From Daphnia carinata (Eukaryota > Arthropoda > Branchiopoda > Diplostraca > Daphniidae): a DNA stretch of 64,000 bases. The translations under genes and the position numbers were made by a program. This document shows positions 1 through 14,280 of the stretch, piece by piece; positions within the stretch are counted from its first letter, which is position 1, and each line of letters begins with the position of its first letter. The notes under the pieces were generated by a model. The model did no database searches. It saw nothing but the letters and a program-made list of their open reading frames with translations, and was not told where the DNA came from. The stretch spans positions 1,798,001-1,862,000 of the forward strand of contig NC_081339.1 of NCBI RefSeq assembly GCF_022539665.2. Reading direction: 5' to 3'.

Positions 1-308
1 TGTGGTGATGGGGTGCTTGAGATGGGCGGAGAGAGGAAGAGAAACGAGTTTTAAAGTAAAGCCTTCCGACAAGGCAATACTTTTCTTTATTTCACGAGAA
101 AATTGCGGTATTCTTAATATTTACGCAGCTAAACGATAACGAGAACCGTACGGTACGCCGTAAGTAAGACTGCACGTTGAAATGCATGGCCGTTGTTTTC
201 ATAACCCATATCGAAATTGTGTAAATAGCTATGCACATTGCACTCAAATTAAACAATTTGGTTTGATGCGGGTGAAGCCAAATGAAAAGACATCAACATT
301 ATACATGC

Positions 309-1572
309 CTGTTTTGGAACCAGACTTGGACCACTCTCATGTCGAGGCCTGTATCCTGGCTGAGTTGCTCACGTACGTGACGGGCTGGTTTAGGACTGGC
401 ATTGTAAGCCTGTTGAAACGAAAAGCAAATCTATGAGAGTTTGCCCTCGCACTATTACAAATTTCTGTATAGTTTTATATGAACCGATTTTAGCGTCTCC
501 AGTTGTTTTGCTGTGATTGTTGTCCTTGGTCGCTTCGGCGGGTTTTCTCCTTCTAGAATTTCGAAGGCTGTGATGTAACGAGGAGATGAATGGGTTACTG
601 CAATTTTGAATGCGTACCTTTAGTCTTAGCGGACTCGTAATCAGCTTTACACACTAGTTTGCGGTCTTCCATAAGATAAAACTCGTCGCCCGTATCCAGT
701 TGACGGCCACAGAGAAGACACTGGAAACATTCTAAATGGTAAACGTGTTGTTGTGCCCGGCGTACAACCTGCGACGGAGCGATACCTTGATCGCAACACG
801 CGCATTTGGTACCAAATCTCCTTAAGGGGAAACAAAGAACACTAGTTAGTTTTACATTGCGTGATGTATGACGTAGCCTTTACATTCTTCATTGTATATT
901 GTAAATAAGCATGATAGAGACAGTTATATACAGTTACAGAATTACTATACATCCTAGCAGTTGTTCTCGTTGGGATTCAGATCAGCCTACCAAAAGTTTG
1001 ACTTAAACCATTGGTTACACCATTCAAGTTTGAATGAATATACTAATCTCCCGAGATGCGAAAACGTATCATCATATAATTGCTCCTATGTGATTTCGCA
1101 CGTTGAAATGCGCTTCGTCCTGCGTCATTACACTTCGTCGATAGCATTACATGTAGAACCCTCAATTGAACCGTTTCCTCACACTCTACCACACTTAAAG
1201 AGACAGAACAAAATTCAAATAGGTAGTGAAACAAAACATTTTGTAATCGCAATGATTTTATCGGATTTTAGGATCGCATCACACAAAATGAGTGCAAACG
1301 TGTGAAGCGTTATTCTCGGTAATTACATAAACCCGTTTTGGAAATACGCAAATGTCATCTACATTTGTAATGTCTTATGAACTCGGATGGTGCTTACCTG
1401 AAGAAATCTTCTTTGCAGTATGTGCTACCACCCCTGACGAAGCATTTGTCAACTAGATGAGTACCGCAATCCATGCATTTGAGACACTCGGTGTGCCAGG
1501 GACGATCAAGCACCTTGAGAATGAAGCGGTCAAGAATAAAGCCACTGCATCCGGCACATCGTGGGATTGTAG
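309..1572 (-). CDS. Lim3: Lim3/Lhx3-type LIM-homeodomain transcription factor, partial
   Basis: Nuclear transcription factor of the Lhx3/Lhx4/Lim3 class, known from the family to specify motor neurons and interneurons. Four phase-compatible exons on the minus strand: 1398-1572 (LIM1, [17 protein letters not shown]), 618-820 (LIM2, [18 protein letters not shown], then [15 protein letters not shown]), 485-567 ([17 protein letters not shown], homeodomain start) and 309-409 ([15 protein letters not shown] to VVQVWFQNR). The zinc-binding Cys/His of both LIM domains are present. The homeodomain stops at QNR; the rest of helix 3 and the C-terminus must lie left of base 1. The first coding exon, upstream of 1572, was not found and may be many kb away. 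The donor after the last exon is GC (AACAG then GCATGT), not GT. The family call is secure; Lim3 over Lhx1/Lhx2 types rests on the [10 protein letters not shown] and [13 protein letters not shown] blocks. Confidence 0.93.
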
Positions 1573-4500
1573 CTGTAAAAATAAGTGAATTGGAAATCGC
1601 AAATAAATGCCAAATTTAAAACAAATTATCTACGGATGCTGTATTCATGAACTTTTTTAAGTTAAAAAAAATTCTTTGTGCTGTTTCCTTTGTTGTGTGT
1701 CACACAAGAGCAAAGTCAACAAAAGCCTTCGCGGTATTTGCTGGTATTGCTAGGCCTATACTGTGGCAATTTCTTATCAAATTACTATACACATTCCATT
1801 TGTCTTCTTTCAAATTTAGAGCATTATTTTTCATTATTGTTGCCATTGCATTTCAAGAGGCGGGGAGATGCAGCTAATTCAAATTCCGTACACTGGGACA
1901 AAAATCGCTTTAAATGTTAAGCCAAAACATGCTGATTTTTTAATTTTGCATCAGATTTATGTATTTTATTTTGAAAATTGTACTGCAAACCAAAACATAT
2001 ACCAAATTTTTTAAATCGTAAGCACAATCACAAGTCAATTTCAAGTTAAGCTACTTTGTAGATCTGTCATTAGTCATTACTTTCCCATAGGTTACATTGA
2101 ATTACACGTTCACAATAAAAGTTTTTTTTCCATTTCCCATTAACTTTCCTACTATTAGGTGAGAGAAAATGAAATATTCAACGATTTTCCCAAACTTCGC
2201 ATTTTTCAGTATCATTAAATGAATATTCACTGCACAATAACAGATTTATACCTTTCCTATCCAATATTTCCCTCGGTAGTAAGATTAACATTTTTTGCTA
2301 GGGCGAATAGGTAGTGTTTCTTAGAACAGATGTATCGCAAGGTAAAAGAGTAAAATCATCTTCTTTCCGTAGTGAATTTTTAAGCAAGCAAAAATGTTTG
2401 ACCTCATGTCAAAATTTACCATTCCATAGCCTACACTTGCGCTGGGGTTATCATTCTTTCATTTTAAAGCAATAATGATTCGATTCTCAACAAAGTTATC
2501 TTAGGTGACAATTCACAAAGAACTATATGAAAAAGAAATTAACTGAGTTCCAGGCCTTCTGGGCTTTGTATAGCCAATAGACTATTTAGAGTAGGATGCC
2601 ACTTGTGCAACTACGAGCATGTTTGGCACAATGTTAACCAAATCTTGAGATCTGCTATCCAAGAGGCAAGATCCGCTGAGGTCTCACGTGAAAAATAAAT
2701 GAAAACAGCAGCATAATGGAAGTAGAAGCAAACCAGAAAAGCACGTGACCAACACGCGACCTTTGGACATTACAGAGCACAACGCGGCTAGTATACACTC
2801 CAGATATGCTCGTTGGATGAGCAGCTGTAAGAGGCACACCCCTATGCTACGACTGAGTCATATAATACTTAGTAACTTGAGCGAGGCTTCACTTGGGCTT
2901 CCCTTTCGCCTCACTGATTTCTTTCACCAAACTGAATTAACGCGAACAATTTGTTTGTTAATCGTTGGCCGACGGCGGTTTCATCTGGAAAGATTCGAGT
3001 GCTTCCGACTGTAGTCCTCGTCTATGATATTTTTTAGGTGAATTGCATTATTATTTTACATGTTTACATTATAGCTATTGGGGAAGAATTATTAACGTAC
3101 ACTTGAAAGCCGAATGTTTACTCATGAAATACAGTAGCCAAAAAGTATTTTCGCAAGAGTTTAAAATCGTTTTGTTGTCCTTGTAAGAAATAAAAATAAG
3201 AAATATTAAAAATAACAGACCGCATTGAATTTGTAAACTTGAGTCTTAAAACCCATGCACGAAAACAATGATTAGCATAACGAAAGAAAATAGCCCTTCT
3301 AAGCAAATATTTTAGTTTTCTATTCACCACCATTCCACTGGCATGTACTTATACATAACTATTTTAAAGACCCCCCTTGATGCGTTCATGTTGAACATAG
3401 TAAGATGACAGCCATCTGACGTTATTTGTCCAATAACGGCAATAATTCTGAAAATATTTTACAAGGCGTTTCTGTAAGGTGTATATAAGCGTACCTGATA
3501 TGGTAGACTAATTTTTTGATAATCGCCAGTCTGTGGTCTAAAAAAAACGAAAAAGGGTTGCGTCATCTACGGTAGGGCCTTGTACATAAATATAATATTG
3601 AATCCATCAGAGGGAGAGAAAAACGAGAAAAGAACCGTAGCTTGCAGATCACAGGCTAGACTGCTGCGCGTGTCAAACACAAGCCGCCGGTCACGCGACT
3701 GACAAAGCCCTGGCAGCATGCCAAAAAGAACCCACCAACCTGTCGAGGTAAAATCCCTCGCGGATTGACACACACCCAAGCTACACAAGAGGGGGGGGGG
3801 CAAAAGGGAGCCTCTGATTATGCCAACAGTAGCACGCGTCGTCGTGGAGTGGCTCGTGCCTACAATCCTTCTCCATCTGTACTTCTCTGGCTTTACTGTG
3901 TTGGTACTCCCCTTCCTTCAAGTCCCCATGAGAGAGGGACGAAAAACTATCCTCCGCCTATGGACGTACATAACATAAATTGATAACATGAAATAGAAGG
4001 ATAAACTGTTTCGAGAATTATTTAGCGAAAGCAGAACCATACCAAATTCATAAAAAATTTCCTTCTTGCCAAGCCCAAAATTCCGTTGTCTTAGTAAGGG
4101 GGAGCAATCATGTCAAAATTGTCTTGTAAAATGAAACGGTGTTATCCAGTTCGTGGCTTCAAAAACAATACACGAAATTGTAACTTAAAAAATGAACAGA
4201 AAGAAGAGCACCATACTTTAGGCATCAGGTAGGACGGTGCTCGAAATTACTTGCAAACACGACTTAAAAGTCTACTGCATGAAAGCAACTGTCGCGAGAT
4301 GCAGCTGATTTATTACGTTGTTGACCATGACAGTGGCCCACGTTTCATTCCTTGCCGGAAACAAGTCTCCGTGTTTGTTGCCTTGATTTTAGAGTTCCAG
4401 TTCATTCTGCGCGAAAATAATTGGAAGAATGCCCGTGATCTGACACCATGAAACAAATTCCATATAAATATTTATACTGATAGTGTTTGGGTGTAAAGGG

Positions 4501-7500
4501 AAAACATGTGCAGTGAAACATGTACAAGGTAGAAGATGAAACTGATTTTTTTTTTAATTTTTTGCACTGTTATGGTGTTGGCTCCAGCTTCGTGACACAG
4601 TTTAGAACAAACACTGGGACGATCTACTGAACAGAAAATGCACAATTATCACTTGCAACAGCTTCGGCCAAAGCAGTGCATCCGAGGTATGAATGTATCG
4701 AGTTGCGCTGGGTAATACATGCTATACAAATAGTGTTTGTAGAGAAAAGGAAAACTCCATCTATCTTGGTGGCAGTTGGTAAAGAACGAGTACATTGCTA
4801 TATCAGCAAAGTGTGCCCATTGACGTGATTATCTAGTGTCGACCGGCGACCAGGACAACGGACTGGTCACGTGCCGGGGCCTAACATAAAAAGGCGACAT
4901 TTCCCCCTCGTTTTCAACCTTCCTGTTATCCTTCTACTATCTCCCTATTCCGTTTTTCTTCATCAAACTATTGTAGCAACAAACACTTTTTCCCCATTTG
5001 GCAAAAGATTGTTAACAGTGGCATGAACGGTTCTATTTAGCATATGCGGTTCTATGTTGTATAAGAAGACCTTTTTCGGTATTAGCGGAAAGATTAGGCC
5101 ATACTGGATTTTTCGTCAGTTCCATATTTTGCATGATGAAAGCTTACACCGAAAGGATTACCGACGGCAAAATAAAAATCCTGACGGAACCAGACGATTA
5201 TACGACCAAAAAATATACGTAACTAAGATGGATACCATTTAGTTTAAGCGATGTTCTGCTGAGACGTCCACCGAGGTACAATTTAAAATAATTCGGGTGG
5301 ACGCCACATCTTATATGTCTATAGTCCTACATTTTTTAACGAAATCCTCCTCCTCGACCCTTACCGTTAGCTGGTAAGTTTATTCACGAAAAAAAAAACA
5401 CTACAGAGAAGCTGAATAGACTGCAGTTTGTTTTTGTTTGCAAAATAAATGCAGTTTTGCTTAAGCACTTGTAGAAAGACGAGAGGAGGTTAAAGTAGGC
5501 TTTTGCTTTCATCGAGGAAACTTAGCGAGCCAAGTGGTAGCACAAAAGAATGATGTGTTTTGATCTTTTCACTCGTCAGCTCTCCAGATCAATGAGCGCA
5601 AGAGAGCCATCAACTTTTTTCATAGTGATCAGAAAAGCGCACAGAGTTGGACAAATGAAAAAGTCAACTATAGGCCTGGCTATGTTTAGATTGAATAACA
5701 GTTTATTCGGCCAGACAATGGCTTTTTCCTATCTTTGCGATTCTAAAGGTATTTAAACTATTTTAAATTCTATCTGACTCAAACAAAAATCATTTGGCTG
5801 GGCATTTAGTCATAGCTTTGACAAATGATCTGTAGTTCTTCGCCAGCTTTGGACATTTTTTTTTAATCAGCTTGTTTCTGTATTGGTCAGTTTTATGGGG
5901 AAATGGCCGTAGTCTTTTCGACTAATTGGAAATATATCAAATTTTTTAAATCCTGGTTTACATGCAGCGTACAATAATTTGTCGATTGTTCACTTTTTGA
6001 ACATCGTTCTTCCGCTGTTTAAGTTACAAGAGCAGTGCTAAAGCTTGTTCCCGACTCGTTATTTACAAGGATTTGTAATATTAATGCTAATCGGCTTATA
6101 TTAAACTATTCAATGAGCTTTTCAATGCATTTTCTAAACCGAGGAATCTGGAGTGACGGCTAATATGCGTGAACAGCAAAGAAATACATATTCAACACGA
6201 TGTATCTAATATTTTTTACCTTCCAAACTTTTGTGACGAGCAAGTAGAGAAAGAAGAACTTCGCCGTGTTGATGGTGAGGTGAATCCATTCCAACTGACT
6301 CTTCAATGACTGGGGTGAACGCCATCGTTTTCACCAAAGACAAAGTTAATTGTGGTAAAAAAAAATACAACAAAAAAAAACAATAGAAAACAGCAACAAC
6401 AAAAAATCAGCTGTATTGGTCTGAAATTTCACCAGACGAAACTGAAATACTACGCCTAGTTAAATCTGAGGCGCGTACTGCAATAGGTCTATCGGAAAGT
6501 CACGTAAGCTACACGAAGGATGGGTAAAAACAACGATATGCTGTTGAAACTGAGAAAATATGGTGATATCACGGAACAGAAAACGAACGCAAGGGAAACG
6601 AGGTCTTCGCCGCTAGAAACGAGGAATACTAATTTCGTTGAGTGCAATTCCCTTTCCTATACTGGTTCTGACTGGTGGCAGTATGCCCATGGAGACAGGG
6701 CAGCCAGAATTTTCCACACGAAGAGGGTTGAACGGTGGTATTACACGTCCGGTTGCGTTTTCCCAAACACATACCAGACGAGGCGACGTGCTTTTTCCTC
6801 AAGCCCAGCCCCTTTGCTTCTTACCCATTGGTCTGTCTAAACTTCAACGCCAGCCCACCAAACTTCTTTTCAACGCAGAATCAAGAAGTTCAATACGATG
6901 TAGTGACCCAACCGGACTTACTTGTAACATTTTGTTTTCGTAAGTTCGTAAGAGCTTAAGTTTCGCTTAAGTTGATCTCATATTGCACTTACCTTTGTAT
7001 TGATTTTTGTGACTTTGGAGATAACTGTATTCTTTTTTGTTGCATTTACCTACTCAAATAGTGGTTTTTTGCAAGAAGGAAGATGCGCACGCAGAGTGGA
7101 AAAATAAATTAACTGAACTGAACATCCACCCTTTGGCTTGGCTACGCAAACTTATCCACAAGGTAAAATGCTCCTCCTTCTGGCCTTGTGAATTAAGCTA
7201 GTGTAAACGAAGTTCATTGAGATCAATCAGAAGTTATGACATGACGCCAATTGAATTAGCCACCCTCCTCCCCTTCCATGACTAGATTATTAAGGTAGAT
7301 GGACAACAACACACTGACTCGATAACAAACAGAGACACACAAACAGGTTGCTCTGCTGACTGCAGCTAATGGAAGATCAGTATACGACCATCAACAGGGG
7401 GTCCTAGCTTGATTCGGATGTGCAGCTTTTTATGCTTTTTTTTTATCATATCGTTCTTCATGTATCTTGATTGTTGAGAGACCTTGGTCGCAACTGGCTG

Positions 7501-10500
7501 ATAATAGGTCCGGAGTCAACCCCCGCTGAGAGGCGGATACCGATCAGTTCCACCCCTCTCTTTCTCTCAGTCTCCCCACCCGCGTCCCATCTGCCCAACT
7601 CTTCATTGAAACCATCTCGCATTCTGTCTGTTATGCACACACGCACGCACACATGTGTTAACAAAGAACCGCCGGATAAAGATGAATATTGTCGAGAGTT
7701 GCTGCCTCCTTTGTTGATTCTGGATATTTTAGAATGTATGTGCTGACTCGATGGGCAAGCTGTCTTGTTTCTATGTAATGTTTCGATTTGTTTACACTCG
7801 TGATGATAGAGATATGAGTCGATGATATAAAATGTCAAAATACTTGTTCTCGGAATTCGCAACAGCGTTTAATGAGATAATATGTTTTTAATTTGTTTCT
7901 TTCCTCCGTAATTCGCATGTAATCACGGTTGAGCAACCACAAACCAACCAGTTCCGTTTATTATACGTTTAGATTAATTTTACGTGTACACTGAAAATTG
8001 AAACCACATTGCGTAATTCCCCCTGCTGCTCAAGACGACTACACTTTCTGAGAGGTTAATCCACGCCATATGTTTGACGCCCTAAAGAGACAGGGCCTCC
8101 ATCTCAACACGCTCTCTTTCACTGTGAATTCTCGATTTCGTCCCAGAGGAGGGCTCTTAATTCGATCATGAGTAAGCAGGCATAACGATGTCCCCGTTTG
8201 ATCGACCAGAGTAACCCACATACCACTCGGTTTTGACTCGTGAAACACGATACGGATTACTATTCATGATGTAAAGCAATGATCAGAGATTGGTTTTATT
8301 GAAAATCAGAAGTCGCCTACTATGCCCACCTAAATGTTAATTATTGTTCGTAGATTGAGTAGAAGGATTGAAAATTTTAACCATTTTCTACAATCTCATA
8401 TTTTTCTTGCAAGCTTTTTCCGATCTTTCGACTACCATAGATGATTAAACAAATAAGGCAGTGATTTTCATTTACTCATAGTTTGCAGGGGAATGACAGA
8501 TAAATGATAGATAATCAATTAGTGATTATTAAGTAGGGATTGGCAGACAAAAACTAGTCATCTCAAACAGAATGAACGGACAAAACAAAATTACCATATT
8601 GCAATCGCGATCCCCATCAGGTGAAAACCCGGGAATCGTAACCGTATTTGACTGGCAGGTGTTTTATTTGTTATATTTTTAAAATTGCATTTTGTTGCCA
8701 ATTGCATTCAAACCTACAATATTTTTTCTTGGTAAAATTGGATTTTGTTTCATGCCTTGCTTTGTTATGTTCCCTACCTTAAAACTGTAGATAAAATGGC
8801 ATGATTATATAACTGAAGCCCAGTAATGGTGATAAGTGGGAGAATCTAGACACATGATTTGCACCATACTCCAGAAGCCAACTGATGTACTGCCTTCATA
8901 AAACATATCTGTTTTACATGAACAATAACATAATACACCGACATAATTGTTGTTATATTGGTTTATTTTTAATCTAAGGCAGAATTTCATAGGATTTCGA
9001 CGTTTCAGCATACTCCCATTGTTACCAAATGAGTTCAAATTTGGGTACATGAAAATGAAGTATAGATTGAAATAAGGCAACACGTTGCTTACCTCGGAAA
9101 ATACATATACTGTTTTCCTCTAATTTCGCTCGACCAAAATGAGTAGAGCCCAAGCAAACAAAATCGCCAGTTATGGGAATTGCATTTTACGGGAAAAGAT
9201 ATAATTACCGAAATAATACGGTATAAAAAATTTTGCTGCATCAGGTGAGGGTTACAAAACATGCTGCTAGAAATGTGTTAAATATGGCACTACACATTGT
9301 TTTTGTTATTGTTGACAATTTCTGAAAATTCCATCTTTTATTTGTTTTTAATTTGACATCTAGACAGCGCCAACCCGAAAAATGATCGCAAAAATTATTG
9401 CAAAACTTTGATCGGAAAAGAGTTCCTTTCAAGATATTTGATCCCGCTATCAAATGATTTAAAAACGAGTCTGGGTAGAAATTCGGGTAATTTGGGAAGA
9501 AAGCGGTGTAATCGGGTCGTGGAACTGGGTCTGGATTATTATTATTTTTGTCTTGTCCCGATTTAGTCTTTTTTCCTGAGTAAAACGGGTGGCCTGTGAT
9601 CTGGAAGAATATCACGGAAAATGAAAACAATGACCGCCAAAAAAGCAACCGCTGAACGCGGGGCCAATCCCTTGCCCTAGCAGACTATAGAAATAATCAG
9701 AGTTTTAGAGAGTATGGTAGATTCGCTCACTAGAATTTTCCCATAAGGCTTTGTCATATACTGTTTCAAAAATGGTAATGACATCTGGTGGAGACTCTTG
9801 ACAACTACATTAAAAAATTTTGTGCTTGTCTATTGAGAACAACATGGTCTCTGCAAGTCGTCCCGGCCATCTTGCGCTCTGAAAAGCACACGTTTCTGGC
9901 ATTCTGATTGGCTCTCCCACAGTGATTCCAGTCGCCACCACCACTGAACGAAGGCAACAGCTATCGACATGCCGCCTTGCATCGTTTCAAATTTGAATGC
10001 TTTGCGCGGTTCTCTTCTGGCTAATTCAGTGCTATTTTTGTGAAACACAAAAAGTTTGGCCTAATTTTAAGTTGTTTGCCAATTCACATTCTTTTTAATA
10101 GTTAGCTTACTTTTTTTGCTTAAAGGTGGCAAAAAAGAAAATGTCAGTTTTCTAATATGAATCGAAAATCCAAAGCAAAACTAAAGCGAAAACCGCCTTA
10201 AATACGACATTTTTAGTCGTTGCGAAGCTTTCGAAATTCTGAAATTATAGCACTCATACACTTCCCAAAACAAAGAAACAGCAAGTTAATGCAATGTGAA
10301 TGGTGGTATTGCTTCAATCGACATGGTAATATTCAGTGAGTATTGAGCAAAATTTTTAGAAGCTCTTGTCATAATCCTGCTAAATCACTTCAGCAGCAAG
10401 TTGGTGGGATATAAATGAAGCAAGTTGACGTACTTTCGTGCATAGTTTATTTGAGTTTTGTTTCAAACAAAAATGGAATTGTCTGAAAGAAGGTAGGAGG

Positions 10501-10600
10501 ATGTGAACCCATGTCTCACTATATTATAAGTACTTAGGAAATCAAAAGGATCAAAAGGAAAAAAAGGGGTTACTTGTACCGTTAAGTACTTAGGAATTAG
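1573..10600. other. No supported gene; probable long 5' intron or flank of Lim3
   Basis: About 9 kb without a coding region I can support. Short ORFs (such as those near 6.6-6.9, 7.5-7.9, 8.0-8.2 and 9.2-9.6 kb) show no recognisable domain and no paired splice sites. The missing first exon of Lim3 could lie here. CT-rich stretches with TCAGT-like initiators near 7.56-7.58 kb could be promoter or UTR sequence, but nothing proves it. Confidence 0.5.
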
Positions 10601-10601
10601 T

Positions 10602-11085
10602 TTGCTGGCTCACAAGTTCAATAGAACGAACTGTTCAGTATGCAACATTGTTGCCCAGTTTTGTAAATTTCTCTTTCAAAGGCAACGTGATTTTATGAAG
10701 TGGCCAAGCAGAGGTGAAATTCCTGCAGTTTCGAGTGTGTTTCGCACAATGGCGAATTTTCCTGGAGCGGTATCCGATCTTGATGGTTGCCACATATCCT
10801 TCCATCAAAAATGCCCCAATCAGGTACCATATCGAAACTACAAAAAATTCTGTAGCTTCAATATTATGGCTGCTGCTTTACCTGATCTATCGTTTTCAAG
10901 TGTCTTTTGTGGGTTCCCGTTCAGTGTCCATGATTGCACTGTATTCTAAAATAGCTCCCAAACAGCACATCTCCTTCCTGGGAACCTCCTAAAAGGCTCT
11001 TCACCTCCTAAGCGCATCAATCATACCGTTGAGAAGTACTGAGGAGGGCCACAACAGGCTGGAAAATTGTGGAGAAACATGCCAA
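10602..11085 (+). pseudogene. Decayed PIF/Harbinger transposase (HARBI1-like nuclease) fragment
   Basis: Remnant of the DDE nuclease domain of a PIF/Harbinger DNA transposon. One frame reads RDFMKWPSRGE, then FPGAVSDLDGCHI (first catalytic Asp, as in the family pattern FPGvvGaiDGtHI), then PYRNYKKFCSFNIMA and VFCGFPFSVHDCTVF (second catalytic Asp in the SVHD block). The frame then hits TAA where the family continues, yet the same frame carries on with HLLPGNLLKGS and NHTVEKY before another stop. The N-terminal part and the last acidic residue are not visible. It is broken by in-frame stops and cannot encode an active transposase. The homology call is firm; exact ends are not. Confidence 0.8.
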
Positions 11086-11089
11086 TATT

Positions 11090-13790
11090 TTCAATTCAAG
11101 AAATTGTTAGTGATATGCTCAGGAGTGCTTTAGGAGATCCCTCCATGAAAGTAAGACTCGTGAGTTTTAAAGTATCACAAAAATATTTGGCTCAAGTAGA
11201 ATTGTTAGACAATGTAAATTTTGGGTTTTACCATTTCAAATTAGAATTAAAATTAGAAATTTAGAATTAGGTAACGATAGTAGTATGAAATATCAAAAAA
11301 TTTATGCAATTGGAAAAACTTGTTATGACCACTATAAAGTACAATATAAGTAATAAATATTTCTGATTTTGCTCTAATAGTATTTTGTTAAATGAACTCT
11401 ATTAAATATAATATAGTTCATGTTCTCCTGTAATTTTAATTAAAATAGCATAACAAAAAAAGGTTTTGTGAACCATTTAATTAATGAGTAAACACCATCG
11501 GTATTTTATAAATGAAAATGCATACAAGCCGACGCTTTTACGCAATATATTGCCTACTAGATTCCGCGTAAAAATGGCTTCTGTGTCCTTGACTGTGATT
11601 GGTGATTGCATTATTAAAAATGTTAAAACTAAATCAGAAAATTTAGCTATATTATGCATACCGTGACATTCCAGGTGTTAAAAGGAATCGAAATATTACA
11701 TTTAGAATATGTATTAAGAAAAATTCAGGATAGAACGAAAGGTCTAATATTAACGATTTTTCGTCTTTACTCCCACATACCGTCTAAAATTTAAATAATA
11801 ATTATGGAATAAATTACAGCTCCATAATAAAACATTTTAATTGCATAGAATAGATCTTTATGAGGGCTATCGATTTCTGTAAAAGTTTTTCATTAAAAAA
11901 CGAAATTTTAAAAGTTCAGTTTTCAGAGTTTTCCACATATGTGTGGATGGACCTAAATGTAGTGGACCTAAACGATGAACCAAAATCAATTATTTTCCCA
12001 TGATGACTGATTTTCTAAATCTATGTTACACAGTATCAGGGTTTTTTGCATGGGTAATTGCAGTAATGACAGAGAACTTGAGAACCTCGAAACTGAACAG
12101 AGGCCGACTTTTCTCATTTCGTCATAATAGATATTGCCGCATATATCTTAATAACCATTAACACTAGTTAGTTTTTTAACCATTCGTGGAAAAAAGAAGA
12201 AATAAAATTCTTTACTTGCGTATATTTTTTGAATTCCGGAGGATGATGATCGGGAACTTCCCCCGAAATTGAACACAAGAAAATGGAATGCGCTGGCCTT
12301 GGTCTGCGCTGTGACGTCGAATTTAAGCCACAGATCAGGAAGCACATTTTTCGCTTTTTAAGAAGCACAGTTTATTTACCATAATTATCGTACGTCGTTT
12401 GAAATTGTTGTTGTGTTGCGCATTATTGCTTTTATAAGATTTTTCGTCGCATGGAAGAGGTAAAACGGCTCAGGGATTGATATGGAATTGCACAATCGAG
12501 CACTATTAACTCCATCGACTCCCGTGCTGAGGGTTGAATTCTTAATAATAATATATCAACTTTTACAGTGGAAACTGAATTTCGTTGATATTGATTAAAG
12601 TTATTCGTTTATTGCAGCACTTGTCTGGAAAACTGCTTGTATTTTTTTCCATAAGAACATTACTTCCCCAGGAATCCTCGGAGGAAGGGGTTAACTGCGA
12701 CGTGTGTCAGCAAAACGTTCCAATCCGGCAGTAAACACGGCACATCGATCGATGCACAGAACAAGGTTTTCGTATTCAAAAGAGAAAAGTTACCGATTTT
12801 ATATTTTCTGGTACGTTCTTGGAAATTCATATGTTTTAATATGTCAGAACTTATCTTCCATATTTTGCAACTCTGTCATCTTTTACTTCTCAATCCTCCA
12901 AACTCCTTCCACACTTCCCATTCTTCTGACCTCTATCTGCGTCCACCCTAATTTGCCACCCTAAAACCACGTTGAAAATTTGCTCTTCTTTTGTTTTTCG
13001 TGCCTCTGTGAGTTGCCACCCTGCAGATGATCAGTTAGTCTGACGAATCAGCCGTAAACTGGTGACGATTCTCCCTCTCTCAACTCTCCCTCTCTAAACT
13101 CAGTTTTTGTGTCTGTGTATCCATTATCATCCAACTTCATCTTATTATTCACAAGGATAAGATAATTACACGACGTAGGGACTCGCAAGTTTAGTGTTTC
13201 ATTTATGTAGTCGATAGCAAATTATTGACATAATACTAATGTTGTATGCTTGCCGCAGTTGTGCCTAAATGTATTTTGAAAAACAAAGAATACATTTTAA
13301 ACCTGTATAGACGGAAAACAATAAGCCAATGTTAAACATGTATTTATAAAAAAGCTAAGAAAGAAATTTTTAACTGAACGTTAAAAAATATTAAATCTCT
13401 TTGGTATCATGTAAAAATTTTAGATTTGCAATACATCATTTTTGAATGCGAATTCAAACAGCTGCTGTGTTTTTTATTGTTTTATTACTTTTTAGCAGTT
13501 CTTACAAATGTACCCTCAATGTATCCTTCAACTTTTAGAATTTAACACACTGTCTTCAACATGAACATTCCCAAGCAAGTAACATTACTAGCTTAATTAT
13601 GGGGACATTTGGCTAACATCGGACATTAAGAGATCTTGATGCGTTGATCCAAAAACAGAAAGGCTTTATGCCCAAAGGTTTGTCTCATAATGAAGTGCAC
13701 TGAAAGATTCTATTAATGTTACAATTCCCTTTATTGTCACATAAACTGGCACAGTGGTTAGAAAAAATATTCAGAAAATATGATTCATAA
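11090..13790. other. AT-rich intergenic or intronic DNA, nothing recognised
   Basis: No ORF with a recognisable domain and no long repeat. A CT-rich stretch near 13.06-13.12 kb (repeated CTCCCTCTCTC followed by CTCAGTTTTTG) resembles an arthropod initiator region, but no transcript structure follows from it. Confidence 0.4.
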
Positions 13791-13799
13791 GATTTACAC

Positions 13800-14280
13800 A
13801 CACACTGCAGGCGGAGGCTAGTCAGCTAATGCAAGGTTCCTTTTTAAGAACTCATGTGAGGGATGTCGGGCCGAAACCCGAGCCGCACTTTAATGATAAG
13901 AGAAACCTCAGGTCCACTCCGGCTCGGCCTGCTCTCTAGGGGTGGATATACAAACTATACAGAAATGAGACAGGCATGGGGATAAATATGACCAAAAATG
14001 GCAGTACTTGCAACATTAGAGACCACACCTGAAGAAATTAAACACTGTTTAACAGACGGCAACAAACAAAAACTGAAAGAAATGATGTGCAATTATGCAA
14101 TACCAATCAAATGATGCTTAATAACAATCCATATGCACAGAATTACATGTATCATGCGAATAAAAAAAATCACGAAAGGGAGATAGCCTATACTTCAAGA
14201 TAACATGAAAAACGGAGAAATTTAAACTTAGCTACACAAAAACCCCAACAAATACAGCACCCTCCTTTAGTGTCCGAACA
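13800..14280 (-). mobile_element. Possible solo LTR of a BEL/Pao- or Gypsy-like element
   Basis: On the minus strand the block opens at about 14280 with TGTTCGGACACTAAAGGAGG and GGTGCTGTATTTG. Toward 13.85-13.93 kb it has a GC-rich part with TCATTAAAGTGCGGCTCGG followed by CCCGACATCCCTCACA, resembling the poly(A) region and 3' end of an LTR. No internal gag/pol domains adjoin it, and I could not find a convincing target-site duplication. Plus bases 14263-14286 also form a near-perfect hairpin (CCTTTAGTGT, CCGA loop, ACACTAAGG). Inference from overall look only. Confidence 0.35.

Noticed and set aside
6520-6959. Three overlapping plus-strand ORFs of 74-106 codons
   Set aside because: They overlap in different frames, with no domain and no sign that one is preferred; perhaps an old repeat, but unsupported.
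9241-9648. 135-codon minus-strand ORF with an Asn run
   Set aside because: Low-complexity translation with no splice context, homologue or motif I recognise.
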